A DNA stretch of 64,000 nt from JALZAQ01 sp038253885 (GTDB lineage Bacteria; Gemmatimonadota; Gemmatimonadetes; Gemmatimonadales; Gemmatimonadaceae), in NCBI GenBank assembly GCA_038253885.1, contig JBBSGP010000011.1:1-64000 (forward strand). Direction: 5' to 3'. Made by a program: the position numbers and the translations under genes. Of this stretch, positions 28,502 through 36,269 are shown in pieces. The notes beneath the pieces are model-generated. The model was not told where the DNA came from, did not search any database, and saw nothing but the letters and a program-made list of their open reading frames with translations. How positions within the stretch are numbered: position 1 is the stretch's first letter; each line of letters opens with the position of its first letter.

Positions 28502-29108
28502 ATTGCTCCGCGAGGTCGAGGTCATCCGGTGCATTGACGTTCATGAAGAGCATGTCCGGATTGCCGAAGGTGCGCACGATGGCGGCCTCCAGGCGCGCGA
28601 TCCGGACGTCGTCATAGAAGCTCACGACCCGCAGATCGCCGGCGTCGAGTCGGCGCTCGATGGGTGAGAGGCAGCTCTGCCCGTAGTAGGCACACAGGGG
28701 CTCCAGACCGCGCCGGGAGCCGCTCTCGGGGACAGCGGCATCCGCTTCCGCGCCGAGCTGACGCAATCGCGCCAGCAACTCTGACGGCACGAATGGCATG
28801 TCCCACGCGACGACGATCACCGGGCCGGTGGCGTGAGCGAGCGCGGAATGGATACCGCCGAGGCTGCCGCTCCCGGGGCGGAGATCGGACGCCGTCCGCA
28901 CACCGGGCAGCCACGCTCCGGCCGCCGAATCGTTGGCGATGAGGAGGAGCCCGTCGGTGGCGTCCGACAGAGCCAGGGCAACACGGTCGATGACTCTGCG
29001 ACCACCCACCCGCTCGAGCCCCTTGGGCCGGCCGCCGTAGCGGGTCGCCCCGCCGCCGGCGAGGATGACACCGGTGCACGGCAGAGAAGACGGGAGGGCC
29101 GGGATCAC
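28458..29108 (-). CDS. mobA: Molybdenum cofactor guanylyltransferase MobA
   Basis: This 216-residue protein has the nucleotidyltransferase signature VILAGGGATRYGGRPKGLE at the N terminus, and the DMPFV metal-site region and NVNAPDDL end expected of MobA. It transfers GMP from GTP to molybdopterin to form the bis-MGD cofactor used by formate dehydrogenases and other oxidoreductases. The start is a GTG that overlaps the fdhD stop (GTGA). Confidence 0.9.
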   Translation of the reverse strand: MIPALPSSLPCTGVILAGGGATRYGGRPKGLERVGGRRVIDRVALALSDATDGLLLIANDSAAGAWLPGVRTASDLRPGSGSLGGIHSALAHATGPVIVVAWDMPFVPSELLARLRQLGAEADAAVPESGSRRGLEPLCAYYGQSCLSPIERRLDAGDLRVVSFYDDVRIARLEAAIVRTFGNPDMLFMNVNAPDDLDLAEQYASTTDGGRDRPEA

Positions 29109-29869
29109 GGCCGGTGTCGCTGCGGCTGGCCACTCACCGCCCGCCCGATCAGCATCATCCCGGCGGCTCGGGCGATGTCCACCGCGAGTGTCGACGGCAC
29201 CGATGGCGTCGCCACCACCGAGAGCTGCGCCCTCGCCGCCTTGAAGGCGAGCTCGCCCGAGATCCTCCCGGTGACGAGCAGCACCAGGTCGCGCGGCACG
29301 AGGCCGTCGAGCAATGCCGCGCCGATCACCTTGTCCACGGCGTTGTGGCGCCCGATGTCCTCGGCATGATGGAGCAGGGTCTTGCCGTCGGTGAGCGCCG
29401 CCGCGTGGATGCCCCCGGTCTCCTTATAGCGGTCGCCGCGCGCGAACAGCTCCTTGAACAGCCCTCGCATGATCGGCGTGTCGAGCTCAGGCGGAGTCTG
29501 ATTGCGCCGCGACACCGAGCTGAGCGATCCGAGTATCGTCGTCACCGCGCCGCAGCCGGACGCCAGCACTCTCCGCCGCTCCGTTCCTTCGACGGTATCG
29601 TAGCGCTCGGCCGGAACGTCGACCCAGAACCCGAGCTCCTGGGTGCACGGCCGCATCCGCAGGATATCCTTGGCGCTCTCGATGTAGCCTTCTCCGTAAA
29701 GCCAACCGGCCACCAGATCATCGAGTTGGGCGGGCGTGCACATCCAGGTCACGGCCGGTGCGCCATTGACCTCCAGCCACACCGGTGCTTCGTCCACCGC
29801 GTCGAGCGGAGAGGTGGGGCGGGGCTGATCGATGTCCGGGACGGCGGAAGGAGCCTGAGGGTCGGTCAT
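29105..29869 (-). CDS. fdhD: FdhD-type sulfur carrier for formate dehydrogenase
   Basis: This 254-residue protein has LVAGWLYGEGYI, GIHAAAL, the ED-IGRHNAVDK motif, VTGRISGELAFK and a conserved end. FdhD sulfurates the molybdenum cofactor of formate dehydrogenase, taking sulfur from IscS. The usual CxxC loop reads SGCGAV here, so only the first Cys is present. No formate dehydrogenase gene lies in the window. It is the first gene of the operon fdhD-mobA-mobB-dacB-moeA-methyltransferase, all with overlapping junctions. Confidence 0.88.
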   Translation of the reverse strand: MTDPQAPSAVPDIDQPRPTSPLDAVDEAPVWLEVNGAPAVTWMCTPAQLDDLVAGWLYGEGYIESAKDILRMRPCTQELGFWVDVPAERYDTVEGTERRRVLASGCGAVTTILGSLSSVSRRNQTPPELDTPIMRGLFKELFARGDRYKETGGIHAAALTDGKTLLHHAEDIGRHNAVDKVIGAALLDGLVPRDLVLLVTGRISGELAFKAARAQLSVVATPSVPSTLAVDIARAAGMMLIGRAVSGQPQRHRP

Positions 29870-29917
29870 ATTTCGAATGATGAGGCCGGACGGCGCCTTT
29901 TCAAGGCGAAGCGCGAG

Positions 29918-30340
29918 TCAGCGCGCCGGAAACTCCGCCCACAGGGTGTCGTCCTCGGCCAACACCACCCGCGTTACCCGAGCAGCATCCCCGATCGCCT
30001 GCTGCACACGCTCGGCAATGAAGCGCGCGAGGTTCTCTCCGGTGGGGATCAACATCCCATCGTTGAACTCCGGAACCTCCTTGTTGATGTTGCGCTGGTC
30101 GAAGCGCTGCTTGATCTCGATCGAGAGAGCCCGGTCGAGAAGCCCCAGATCGATCACCATCCCCGTATCAGGATCCACCGGGCCGCTGATGGTGACGTCG
30201 CAGCGGTAGCTGTGACCATGGTAGTGGGCATTCGCGGAGCCGCCGAAGACTCGGGCGTTCTCCTCGTCCGACCAGTCCGGGCGCCGGTAGCGATGGGCCG
30301 CGGAAAACGTCACGCGGCGCGTGAGTGAAGCAGTCGCCAT
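29918..30340 (-). CDS. 6-pyruvoyl-tetrahydropterin synthase / QueD-family protein
   Basis: This 140-residue protein has the T-fold pattern of the family: TFSAAHRY, the zinc-binding HYHGHSYRCDV, DPDTGMVIDLG, and a final AEDDTLWAEF. QueD makes 6-carboxytetrahydropterin for queuosine; related PTPS enzymes serve biopterin or folate. The catalytic Cys of the FGKC-type loop is replaced by Ser (FGGSANAHYHGH), so the activity may differ. The ATG at 30340 was chosen because it precedes the conserved start of the fold. No other queuosine gene is nearby. Confidence 0.78.
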   Translation of the reverse strand: MATASLTRRVTFSAAHRYRRPDWSDEENARVFGGSANAHYHGHSYRCDVTISGPVDPDTGMVIDLGLLDRALSIEIKQRFDQRNINKEVPEFNDGMLIPTGENLARFIAERVQQAIGDAARVTRVVLAEDDTLWAEFPAR

Positions 30341-30442
30341 GGCCGCCGATCGCTGAGGGACGTCGGACCCGAGAACAACCGCGGACGGGGGTAGCGTCAA
30401 CCGAGCTCGGCGGGCGCGGATAGGTATGACCAGCCGACCTCG

Positions 30443-30961
30443 CTAGGACTCACCCCCGGCCGATAACCTGTCGTCGTCGCTTCCGGAAATGCCTTCCGGT
30501 GTCGGTGAATCCGGAGGAACCCATGGCGTAGCCCGCTCGATGGCTGTCTGCACATCGCTGGTGCCGAACAGCCGGGCATCGAGATCCTCGTCGAGATGCG
30601 CGGCCTCGTCGTTCTCCTGATCCGGCCGGCGCCCCAGATCGCCGTCGCCACCGCCGCCTTCTGCCAGGGGCTCGTCGATCGCCTCCGGCTCGGCATCTCG
30701 ATGGATCGCATCCACCACCAGGTCGTTCTCGTACTCGGTCAATCCGATCACGTCGGTGAGAACGTGCTCGGCGATCCGTCGCTCCTCCTCCGTGCCGATT
30801 CGGCCAGCGAGGATCACCACACCCCTCTCTACCGTCACGAGGATGCTGTCGCTGTCGATCGTGTCGTAGGTCGCAAGCTCATCGCGAACGAGATCACGGA
30901 GCTCCTGGTCGCTCATTCCCTGCGTGTCGAACAGGTCTCCTCCACCCGAGCCGCTCGCCAT
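30443..30961 (-). CDS. BON-domain protein
   Basis: This 172-residue acidic protein has a BON domain at about residues 17-85, with the pattern LRDLVRDELATYD...ILVTVERGVVILAGRIGTEEERR and a following hydrophobic strand. BON domains bind phospholipids or occur in envelope and stress proteins. The rest is Gly-, Asp- and Glu-rich and probably disordered. There is no signal peptide, so it may be cytoplasmic. It lies 13 bp downstream of the barrel gene. Confidence 0.75.
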   Translation of the reverse strand: MASGSGGGDLFDTQGMSDQELRDLVRDELATYDTIDSDSILVTVERGVVILAGRIGTEEERRIAEHVLTDVIGLTEYENDLVVDAIHRDAEPEAIDEPLAEGGGGDGDLGRRPDQENDEAAHLDEDLDARLFGTSDVQTAIERATPWVPPDSPTPEGISGSDDDRLSAGGES

Positions 30962-30974
30962 GGCGTGTCCTCCG

Positions 30975-31685
30975 TCAGCGTGAATAGAGATAGGATAGTC
31001 CGAGCGACAGCACCGGACTGAGCTTCCACTCGCTCAGGCCGGACGTCGGCTTGAGGAGAGACGTACCGCCGGTTCGAGCCTGACGGTAGGCCTCCGGATA
31101 GCTGATCTGCGCGTAGTAGTTTGCCAGGTCGGCCCGGATCTCGTAGCGCCCGCCCGGCAGATAGCGCAGCCCCGCGCCGAAGGAGAACGCAAAGGGAGTG
31201 CCGAAATCGAACCCGCCGACATCGGGGTTCTTTCCCATGTCGCTGGCCAGGCCGATACCGGCGTTCAGCGCCGGGATGAATCCGTGATAGGTTTTCTGAC
31301 CCGTGAGATTGATGCTCAGTCCGAGGTCGCCGATAAGGAGATGCCACGGCTGCTCTCCGAGGTTGCGGTTCGCATCGAGCTGAGCGGGATCCTTCACCAT
31401 CCGGGTCGAGAAAGTCTGCGTGACCCGGACGGCGAAGTAGGCTGGGCCGCCGAGACGAATCTGGTACCGCGCACCGATGGCCGCCCCGCCTCCTGGTGCG
31501 ACACCGGCGCTTCCGCGGTTGCCGCGATAGTATCCGGTGAAGAGGCCCAGCGACTGCTTGTAGGGCACATCCGCGAACGGGCTGCGCTCGGGGGGATAGC
31601 CGATCTGCTGGGCCGTGGCGGAATGCGGCAAGGCCAGGAAGCCGAGGAATGCGGCGACAAAACCAGCCTGGGTGAAGCGAATCAC
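30975..31685 (-). CDS. Predicted outer-membrane beta-barrel protein
   Basis: This 236-residue protein has a signal peptide (about residues 1-25, ending ATAQQ). After it come long beta strands with aromatic and Gly residues, for example FTGYYRG, YFAVRVTQTF and the final SLGLSYLYSR, as in OprF-like or porin-type barrels. It starts at a GTG that overlaps the gpmI stop (GTGA). No enzymatic motif is visible, and the function is unknown. Confidence 0.65.
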   Translation of the reverse strand: MIRFTQAGFVAAFLGFLALPHSATAQQIGYPPERSPFADVPYKQSLGLFTGYYRGNRGSAGVAPGGGAAIGARYQIRLGGPAYFAVRVTQTFSTRMVKDPAQLDANRNLGEQPWHLLIGDLGLSINLTGQKTYHGFIPALNAGIGLASDMGKNPDVGGFDFGTPFAFSFGAGLRYLPGGRYEIRADLANYYAQISYPEAYRQARTGGTSLLKPTSGLSEWKLSPVLSLGLSYLYSR

Positions 31686-33232
31686 GAGCGAGCTCCCGTA
31701 TCTCTGAGGTCCACACCCGTCATCTCGGCGGGAGACTCCACGCCGAGCATCGCGAGCACGGTCGGTCCCACATCCTGCAGCGCCGCGCCAGGGCGCAGCG
31801 CCCGGTCCCCATCGGGGTCCACGATGACGAGCGGCACCGGACTGGTGGTGTGCGCGGTGTGTGGGCCACCCGTCACCGGGTCGATCATCAGCTCGCAGTT
31901 GCCATGATCGGCCGTCACGATCAGACGCGCCCCCGCCAGCTCGGCTGCCTTGACCACGCGCGAGAGACAGCGGTCGACCGTCTCGACCGCGGTGATGGTG
32001 GCGGCGAGCACACCGGAGTGCCCAACCATGTCGCCATTCGCGTAGTTGCACAACACGAAATCGTACTCTCGCTTCTCGATCGCCCGGCAAAGCCCGTCGG
32101 TGAGGGCGGGCGCGCTCATCTCCGGCATCAGGTCATAGGTCGCGACCTTCTGGCTGGAAACGAGCTCCCTCACCTCGCCAGGGTAGGGGGTCTCAAAGCG
32201 GCCGTTGAAGAAGTACGTGACGTGGGCGTACTTCTCCGTCTCGGCCGTTCTGAGCTGCGTCATCCCGCGCTCGGCGAGCACTTCCCCGACGATCCGCGAG
32301 AGCGCGAACGGGGGAAATGCCGCGGGAATGTCGAATGTCTCGTCATACATCGTCATCGACACGACTTCCGTCGCTGGGCGATCGCCGACGTCGAAGCCAT
32401 CGAATCGCGGCTCGATGAGAGTCCGGACGAGCTGGCGCATTCGGTCAGCGCGATAGTTCACCAGAAAGATGCCGTCTCCATCCCGAACCGGAGCGACGGC
32501 CATTCCGTCGCGCTCGATCACCGTGGGGATGATGAACTCGTCGGTCTCGTCGCGATCGTAGGCGGCCTGGATCGCGAGCACTGGATCGGTGGCACGCGGT
32601 CCCCGGCCTCTCACCATCGCATCGTAGAATTTTTCGGTGCGGGTCCATCGCCTGTCCCGATCCATTCCGTAGTAGCGGCCTCCAAGAGACCCCACCAGCG
32701 CCCGACCACGCGAGACCGCCAGGAGCTCTCGCATGAAGCCGAGTCCCGATCGGGGCATCGCGTCACGGCCATCCGTGAAAGCGTGGACGGCGACGCGCGG
32801 TATCGCCTCGACCTCGGCCAGGTCGATCGCTGCGAAAAGATGCTCATCCACTGCATGAACGCCGCCCTTACCCAGAAGCCCCACCAGATGCAGCGTGCTT
32901 CCCCGGCTCTTCACCCGGCGGAGGAAGGGGACCAGAACCTCGTTCCGAAAAAAGGACCGATCACGGATCGCAGCGGAGATGCGCACCAGATCCTGCGGCA
33001 CCACCCGTCCCGCGCCGAGATTCAGATGGCCGACCTCACTGTTTCCCATCTGACCTTCCGGGAGTCCTACGGGAAGGCCGGACGCCTCCAGCAGGGTTCG
33101 GGAAGGGAGGCTCCACAACGCATCCCACGTCGGTGCAGTCGCGAGCGCGATGGCGTTCCCTTCACGCTCACGGCGGTATCCCCACCCATCCAGCACCAGC
33201 AGCACGACTGGACGGCGTGCGGGAATTGGCAT
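31682..33232 (-). CDS. gpmI: 2,3-bisphosphoglycerate-independent phosphoglycerate mutase
   Basis: This 516-residue enzyme has VLDGWGYRREREGNA at the N terminus, the catalytic Ser in GQMGNSEVGH, the metal site stretch FTDGRDAMP, NYANGDMVGHSG and TADHGNCELM. It interconverts 3- and 2-phosphoglycerate in glycolysis and gluconeogenesis with two Mn ions. The ATG at 33232 was chosen because the upstream residues do not fit the family. The downstream overlap with a barrel protein gene is surprising. Confidence 0.94.
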   Translation of the reverse strand: MPIPARRPVVLLVLDGWGYRREREGNAIALATAPTWDALWSLPSRTLLEASGLPVGLPEGQMGNSEVGHLNLGAGRVVPQDLVRISAAIRDRSFFRNEVLVPFLRRVKSRGSTLHLVGLLGKGGVHAVDEHLFAAIDLAEVEAIPRVAVHAFTDGRDAMPRSGLGFMRELLAVSRGRALVGSLGGRYYGMDRDRRWTRTEKFYDAMVRGRGPRATDPVLAIQAAYDRDETDEFIIPTVIERDGMAVAPVRDGDGIFLVNYRADRMRQLVRTLIEPRFDGFDVGDRPATEVVSMTMYDETFDIPAAFPPFALSRIVGEVLAERGMTQLRTAETEKYAHVTYFFNGRFETPYPGEVRELVSSQKVATYDLMPEMSAPALTDGLCRAIEKREYDFVLCNYANGDMVGHSGVLAATITAVETVDRCLSRVVKAAELAGARLIVTADHGNCELMIDPVTGGPHTAHTTSPVPLVIVDPDGDRALRPGAALQDVGPTVLAMLGVESPAEMTGVDLRDTGARS

Positions 33233-33346
33233 CGTTCTCGGAATTGGTTCGACGAAATGACCTATATTGTCCCGCGAGCCGCAGACCCCGAGGGTCGCTC
33301 GCTCGTGAGGCTGGAATCTATCCCCCCACACTCGCCCCAACCAGCG

Positions 33347-34369
33347 ATGCGCTTCTGCTTTGCCCTCGGCTTCGTGCTGCTCGCGCCGGTGCTGGAGGCG
33401 CAGGCGACGCTGTCCGCGAGCACGGAGCTTCTGGCGGCGCCGGGCGGCCGAGTGATCGCCGACGTGCGCCGCGGCTCACGGGTGACAACGCTGATCACAC
33501 GCGGCCCGGTGACCAAGATCTCGATCGCCGGATTTCTCAGTCGTTCTGTCGCCGGTGGAAAGCGGGACAGCTTCGCCGTGTCCGTGCAGGCAGGGTCGCC
33601 GGCCCAGCTGCGCGCCGCCGCCGCACAGGGAGCGCCGGTGGTGGCGACGTTGCGTGCGGGGACGGGATTGTCTCTCGTGGCGCGCCGGGGCGAGTGGATT
33701 CAGGTCGCACGGATCGGATGGGTACCGACGCGTCTCCTCACCGCGACTGCGCCGGCCGCTGCTCCGGCTCGGGTTGCCATCGGCGCTCCGGCACGGGTTG
33801 GAATTGCGGCTCCGGCAAGGACGCCGGCGCCGGCGCGGGACACCTCACCGGCGCCGCGGGCGCTGAGCGGCGCCATGACACCTGCGCGCGCCACGACTCT
33901 GAGCACCGCCCCAGATGGGACTGGCCTTGCGACTCTCTCGCCTGGCGTGTCGCTGCGGCCCATCGCGCGTGATCGAGGATGGGTCCGCGTGCAGGTCGAA
34001 GGGTGGGTGAAGGAGGCGGATCTGCTGCCTGCCGATTCGAGCGTGCTCGGCTCCCTGAGTGGCGCCGACATCCGGGCCGATCCGGGAGCGGTGCGCGGCC
34101 GAACGGTGAGATGGGACGTGCAGGTCATCGCTCGCCAGAACGCGGACCCGCTCCGGCGAGATCTCGCACCGGACGAACCGTATCTTCTCGCACGCGGACC
34201 GGGGAAGGAGAATTCACTCATCTATCTGGCGATTCCACCAGCCCTTCTCACACTTGCCGATGGGTTGCCACCGCTTTCCCGAGCCGTCATCTCCGCGCGG
34301 ATTCGCACCGGCCGCAGTGATCCCGCTGGCGTGCCGATTCTCGACCTCCTCAGCATAGCGCGTCGATGA
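33347..34369 (+). CDS. Secreted SH3-like domain protein
   Basis: This 340-residue protein has a signal peptide (about residues 1-20, ending LEAQ). It has at least two SH3b-like segments (for example near residues 95-125 and 205-235, each with a G-x-W-x-x-V pattern: GEWIQVARIGWVPTRLL, RGWVRVQVEGWVKEADLL). They are joined by an Ala/Pro-rich linker with repeated PARV and APAR blocks. Such domains often bind peptidoglycan. Its last 4 bp overlap the next gene, and the peptidoglycan enzymes follow, so a cell-wall role is likely. Confidence 0.65.
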   Translation: MRFCFALGFVLLAPVLEAQATLSASTELLAAPGGRVIADVRRGSRVTTLITRGPVTKISIAGFLSRSVAGGKRDSFAVSVQAGSPAQLRAAAAQGAPVVATLRAGTGLSLVARRGEWIQVARIGWVPTRLLTATAPAAAPARVAIGAPARVGIAAPARTPAPARDTSPAPRALSGAMTPARATTLSTAPDGTGLATLSPGVSLRPIARDRGWVRVQVEGWVKEADLLPADSSVLGSLSGADIRADPGAVRGRTVRWDVQVIARQNADPLRRDLAPDEPYLLARGPGKENSLIYLAIPPALLTLADGLPPLSRAVISARIRTGRSDPAGVPILDLLSIARR

Positions 34370-35106
34370 GCGGCTCTTCCATCCCGAACCGTGTCCGTTC
34401 GAACCCGATTCAGCCTCCATCGCCTCGGGGCGACCTCGGCGTCTTCTGGCGCCGACATCGGAGCTACGTTATCGCCATCGGGCTGCTGATCGCCGCGCTT
34501 CTGGCGATGGATAGCTGGCTCGTGCTCAAGAGACAGCGCTACCAGCGGGAGATCTCGCGGTTGCGTTCGGGAATGAGTGACTTCGAGAGAAAGCGAACAG
34601 ACGCCGTGCTGGCGACGAACGAGCGCAAGATGGCTCTGATGATGGAGCTCATCCGCCGACAGGCACGCATCGATCCGCAGATCCATCTCGGCATCTCGGT
34701 GGACAGCGGGAGGATGTACCTCGAGCGCGAGGGCGCTCTGCTGCGGATCAGCGCCGCTGAGCTGGGGCCGGAGAAGCGGGTCGGAGTTCCGCCGGACACG
34801 GTCCATCTGGCGGTTCCGCGGGGAACTCGGAGCGTCCAGCGGATCCTCGAGGGCGGCGGATGGGAGGTGCCCAGATGGGTTTTCGTCGATCGCGGGCTAC
34901 CGGTCCCGACTGAGCGGAGCATCAAGGGAGCGTTGGGACCGGTTGCCGTGCTCCTGAGCGGCGGCACCGTCATCTATTCGCTCCCGAAAACAGGACCGCT
35001 CAACGACTCCTCGTATCTCATGCCCGGCTCCGTTCGGGTGAGCGCCGGCGACCTGCGTGCCGTGCTCCCGAATCTCAAGGCCGGTACGCCGGTGTACTTT
35101 TACTGA
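34366..35106 (+). CDS. Membrane-anchored YkuD-like protein, apparently catalytically inactive
   Basis: This 246-residue protein has a membrane helix at about residues 33-53 and then a coiled coil. Its C-terminal part parallels the L,D-transpeptidase gene product that follows: both end in GTPVY-x-Y, and PGSVRVSAGDLRAVLPN here lines up with HGCVRLRNEDIAYLYN there. In that alignment the catalytic Cys is Ser and the nearby His is missing. It is therefore likely a regulator or scaffold and not an enzyme. The start overlaps the SH3-like gene (ATGA). Confidence 0.6.
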   Translation: MSGSSIPNRVRSNPIQPPSPRGDLGVFWRRHRSYVIAIGLLIAALLAMDSWLVLKRQRYQREISRLRSGMSDFERKRTDAVLATNERKMALMMELIRRQARIDPQIHLGISVDSGRMYLEREGALLRISAAELGPEKRVGVPPDTVHLAVPRGTRSVQRILEGGGWEVPRWVFVDRGLPVPTERSIKGALGPVAVLLSGGTVIYSLPKTGPLNDSSYLMPGSVRVSAGDLRAVLPNLKAGTPVYFY

Positions 35107-35209
35107 TGGTCGAGGGGCTCGCCACCACGCGCTCACGTCAGCGAACAGTCCCCGGAGCGCGGGGTACTTGGGAGAGCGGCGCCCCGTGCAATCCAGAGAG
35201 GCAGACGTA

Positions 35210-36070
35210 ATGCATAGATTGAAGCAGCTGGTGAGTGACAATGCGGCCTTTGCCTTCGGCTCCCTGGGAGCATGCGTGCTCCTGCTCGGCCTGAGCGGGT
35301 GGCTGCTTGCAACCACCGCCGATATTCGCTACCGCCGCGACATCCACCGCATCGGCTTCAACCAGAACTGGCAGTTGCTGGAGGAGCTTGTCAAAGCGAC
35401 GGGGGGATCGACCGACTCGCTCGAGAAGGCGCTGGCGACGGGGAGCGAAGCGACCGCCGACAAGCCCTACCTGGTGGTCAGCATTGCGGACCGGCGCCTA
35501 TGGTACAAGCAGCGTGATCAGATACTCTTCACCACGCAGGTGGCGGTGGGAAGCGGAAAGACGATGGAGAAGGTCGGGGGGAGGGAGGAGTACAAGTTTG
35601 ACACGCCGCGCGGCCGCCTGGTGGTCGAGAGCAAGGAGCCGGACCCTATGTGGGTTCCTCCCGACTGGCACTACGAGGAGATGGCGAAGAAGAAAGGGCT
35701 GGGCCTCATCCACCTCGAGCGCGGCAAGAGCATCCCCTCGTCTGACGGCGCGAGCATCATTGTGGACGGCAATGACATCGTGAAGCTCTATCCCGATGGT
35801 CGGAAGGAGGTGTTGGATGCCGCCGAGGGCCACGAGATAACGGCCGGTGGGAATATCGTCATCCCGCCGTATGGGACCAACCAGCGGAAGTACAAGGATG
35901 TGCTGGGCACGCATCGGCTGTACATGGGTGACGGGTACGGGCTGCACGGCACCAACGAGCCCAACTCGATCGGCCGCGCGGCGAGTCACGGGTGCGTGCG
36001 TCTTCGGAACGAGGACATCGCATACCTGTACAACATTGTGCCCGTGGGGACGCCGGTTTACATATACTGA
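35210..36070 (+). CDS. L,D-transpeptidase (YkuD domain), membrane-anchored
   Basis: This 286-residue protein has one membrane helix near residues 13-36, then an ErfK/YkuD domain. It has the conserved HGTN and the catalytic SHGCVRLRNED motif near residue 262, where Cys is the nucleophile. These enzymes form 3-3 crosslinks in peptidoglycan or attach proteins to it from the periplasmic side. The ATG at 35210 has an AGAGAGG ribosome-binding site about nine bases upstream. It follows a paralogue that lacks the Cys, with a 103-bp gap. Confidence 0.9.
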   Translation: MHRLKQLVSDNAAFAFGSLGACVLLLGLSGWLLATTADIRYRRDIHRIGFNQNWQLLEELVKATGGSTDSLEKALATGSEATADKPYLVVSIADRRLWYKQRDQILFTTQVAVGSGKTMEKVGGREEYKFDTPRGRLVVESKEPDPMWVPPDWHYEEMAKKKGLGLIHLERGKSIPSSDGASIIVDGNDIVKLYPDGRKEVLDAAEGHEITAGGNIVIPPYGTNQRKYKDVLGTHRLYMGDGYGLHGTNEPNSIGRAASHGCVRLRNEDIAYLYNIVPVGTPVYIY

Positions 36071-36083
36071 CCGGCTGGTCAGT
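36066..36083. repeat. Inverted repeat at the stop of the L,D-transpeptidase gene
   Basis: Arms ACTGACC and GGTCAGT (7 bp, perfect) are separated by GGCT. The left arm contains the stop codon. There is no following T-run, so it is more likely an operator or a weak RNA hairpin than a strong terminator. It sits 95 bp before the riboswitch. Confidence 0.4.
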
Positions 36084-36176
36084 CAAGGCATTGATTCGCT
36101 GTCTCTTTGGGTGGTACGGGACGCGGCACACTGATACCTTTATTGCCGTTCCTCGTCTTTTCCTAGGAACTCCTTG

Positions 36177-36260
36177 TAAAGGGCAAACCGGTGCTGTCAG
36201 GCCGGGGCGCAAAGCCGTGAGACGGTGATCTGACCGATCATCGCCCGTCTGGTTGCCAGG
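36177..36260 (+). ncRNA. Cyclic-di-GMP-I (GEMM-I) riboswitch aptamer
   Basis: The sequence contains GGGCAAACC at 36181-36189 and GGGCGCAAAGCC at 36205-36216, and it ends in GGTTGCC at 36251-36257. These are the core elements of the GEMM-I motif. CCGG arms before and after the intervening loop form one stem. GACGG pairs with CCGTC around an inner TGATC/GATCA hairpin to form the other. By comparison with the Vibrio Vc2 aptamer, the ligand-contacting G (position 20) is G36182 and A47 is A36211, both conserved, which favours c-di-GMP. The loop of the first stem is not an obvious GNRA tetraloop. The AGGGAGG ribosome-binding site of the M15 gene begins at 36258, so translation control is plausible. 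Confidence 0.85.
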
Positions 36261-36269
36261 GAGGCAGTC

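Noticed and set aside
31850..33346. N-terminal extension of the SH3-like protein in an 839-codon open frame
   Set aside because: The upstream part is antisense to gpmI. The signal peptide begins at 33347, which marks the real start.
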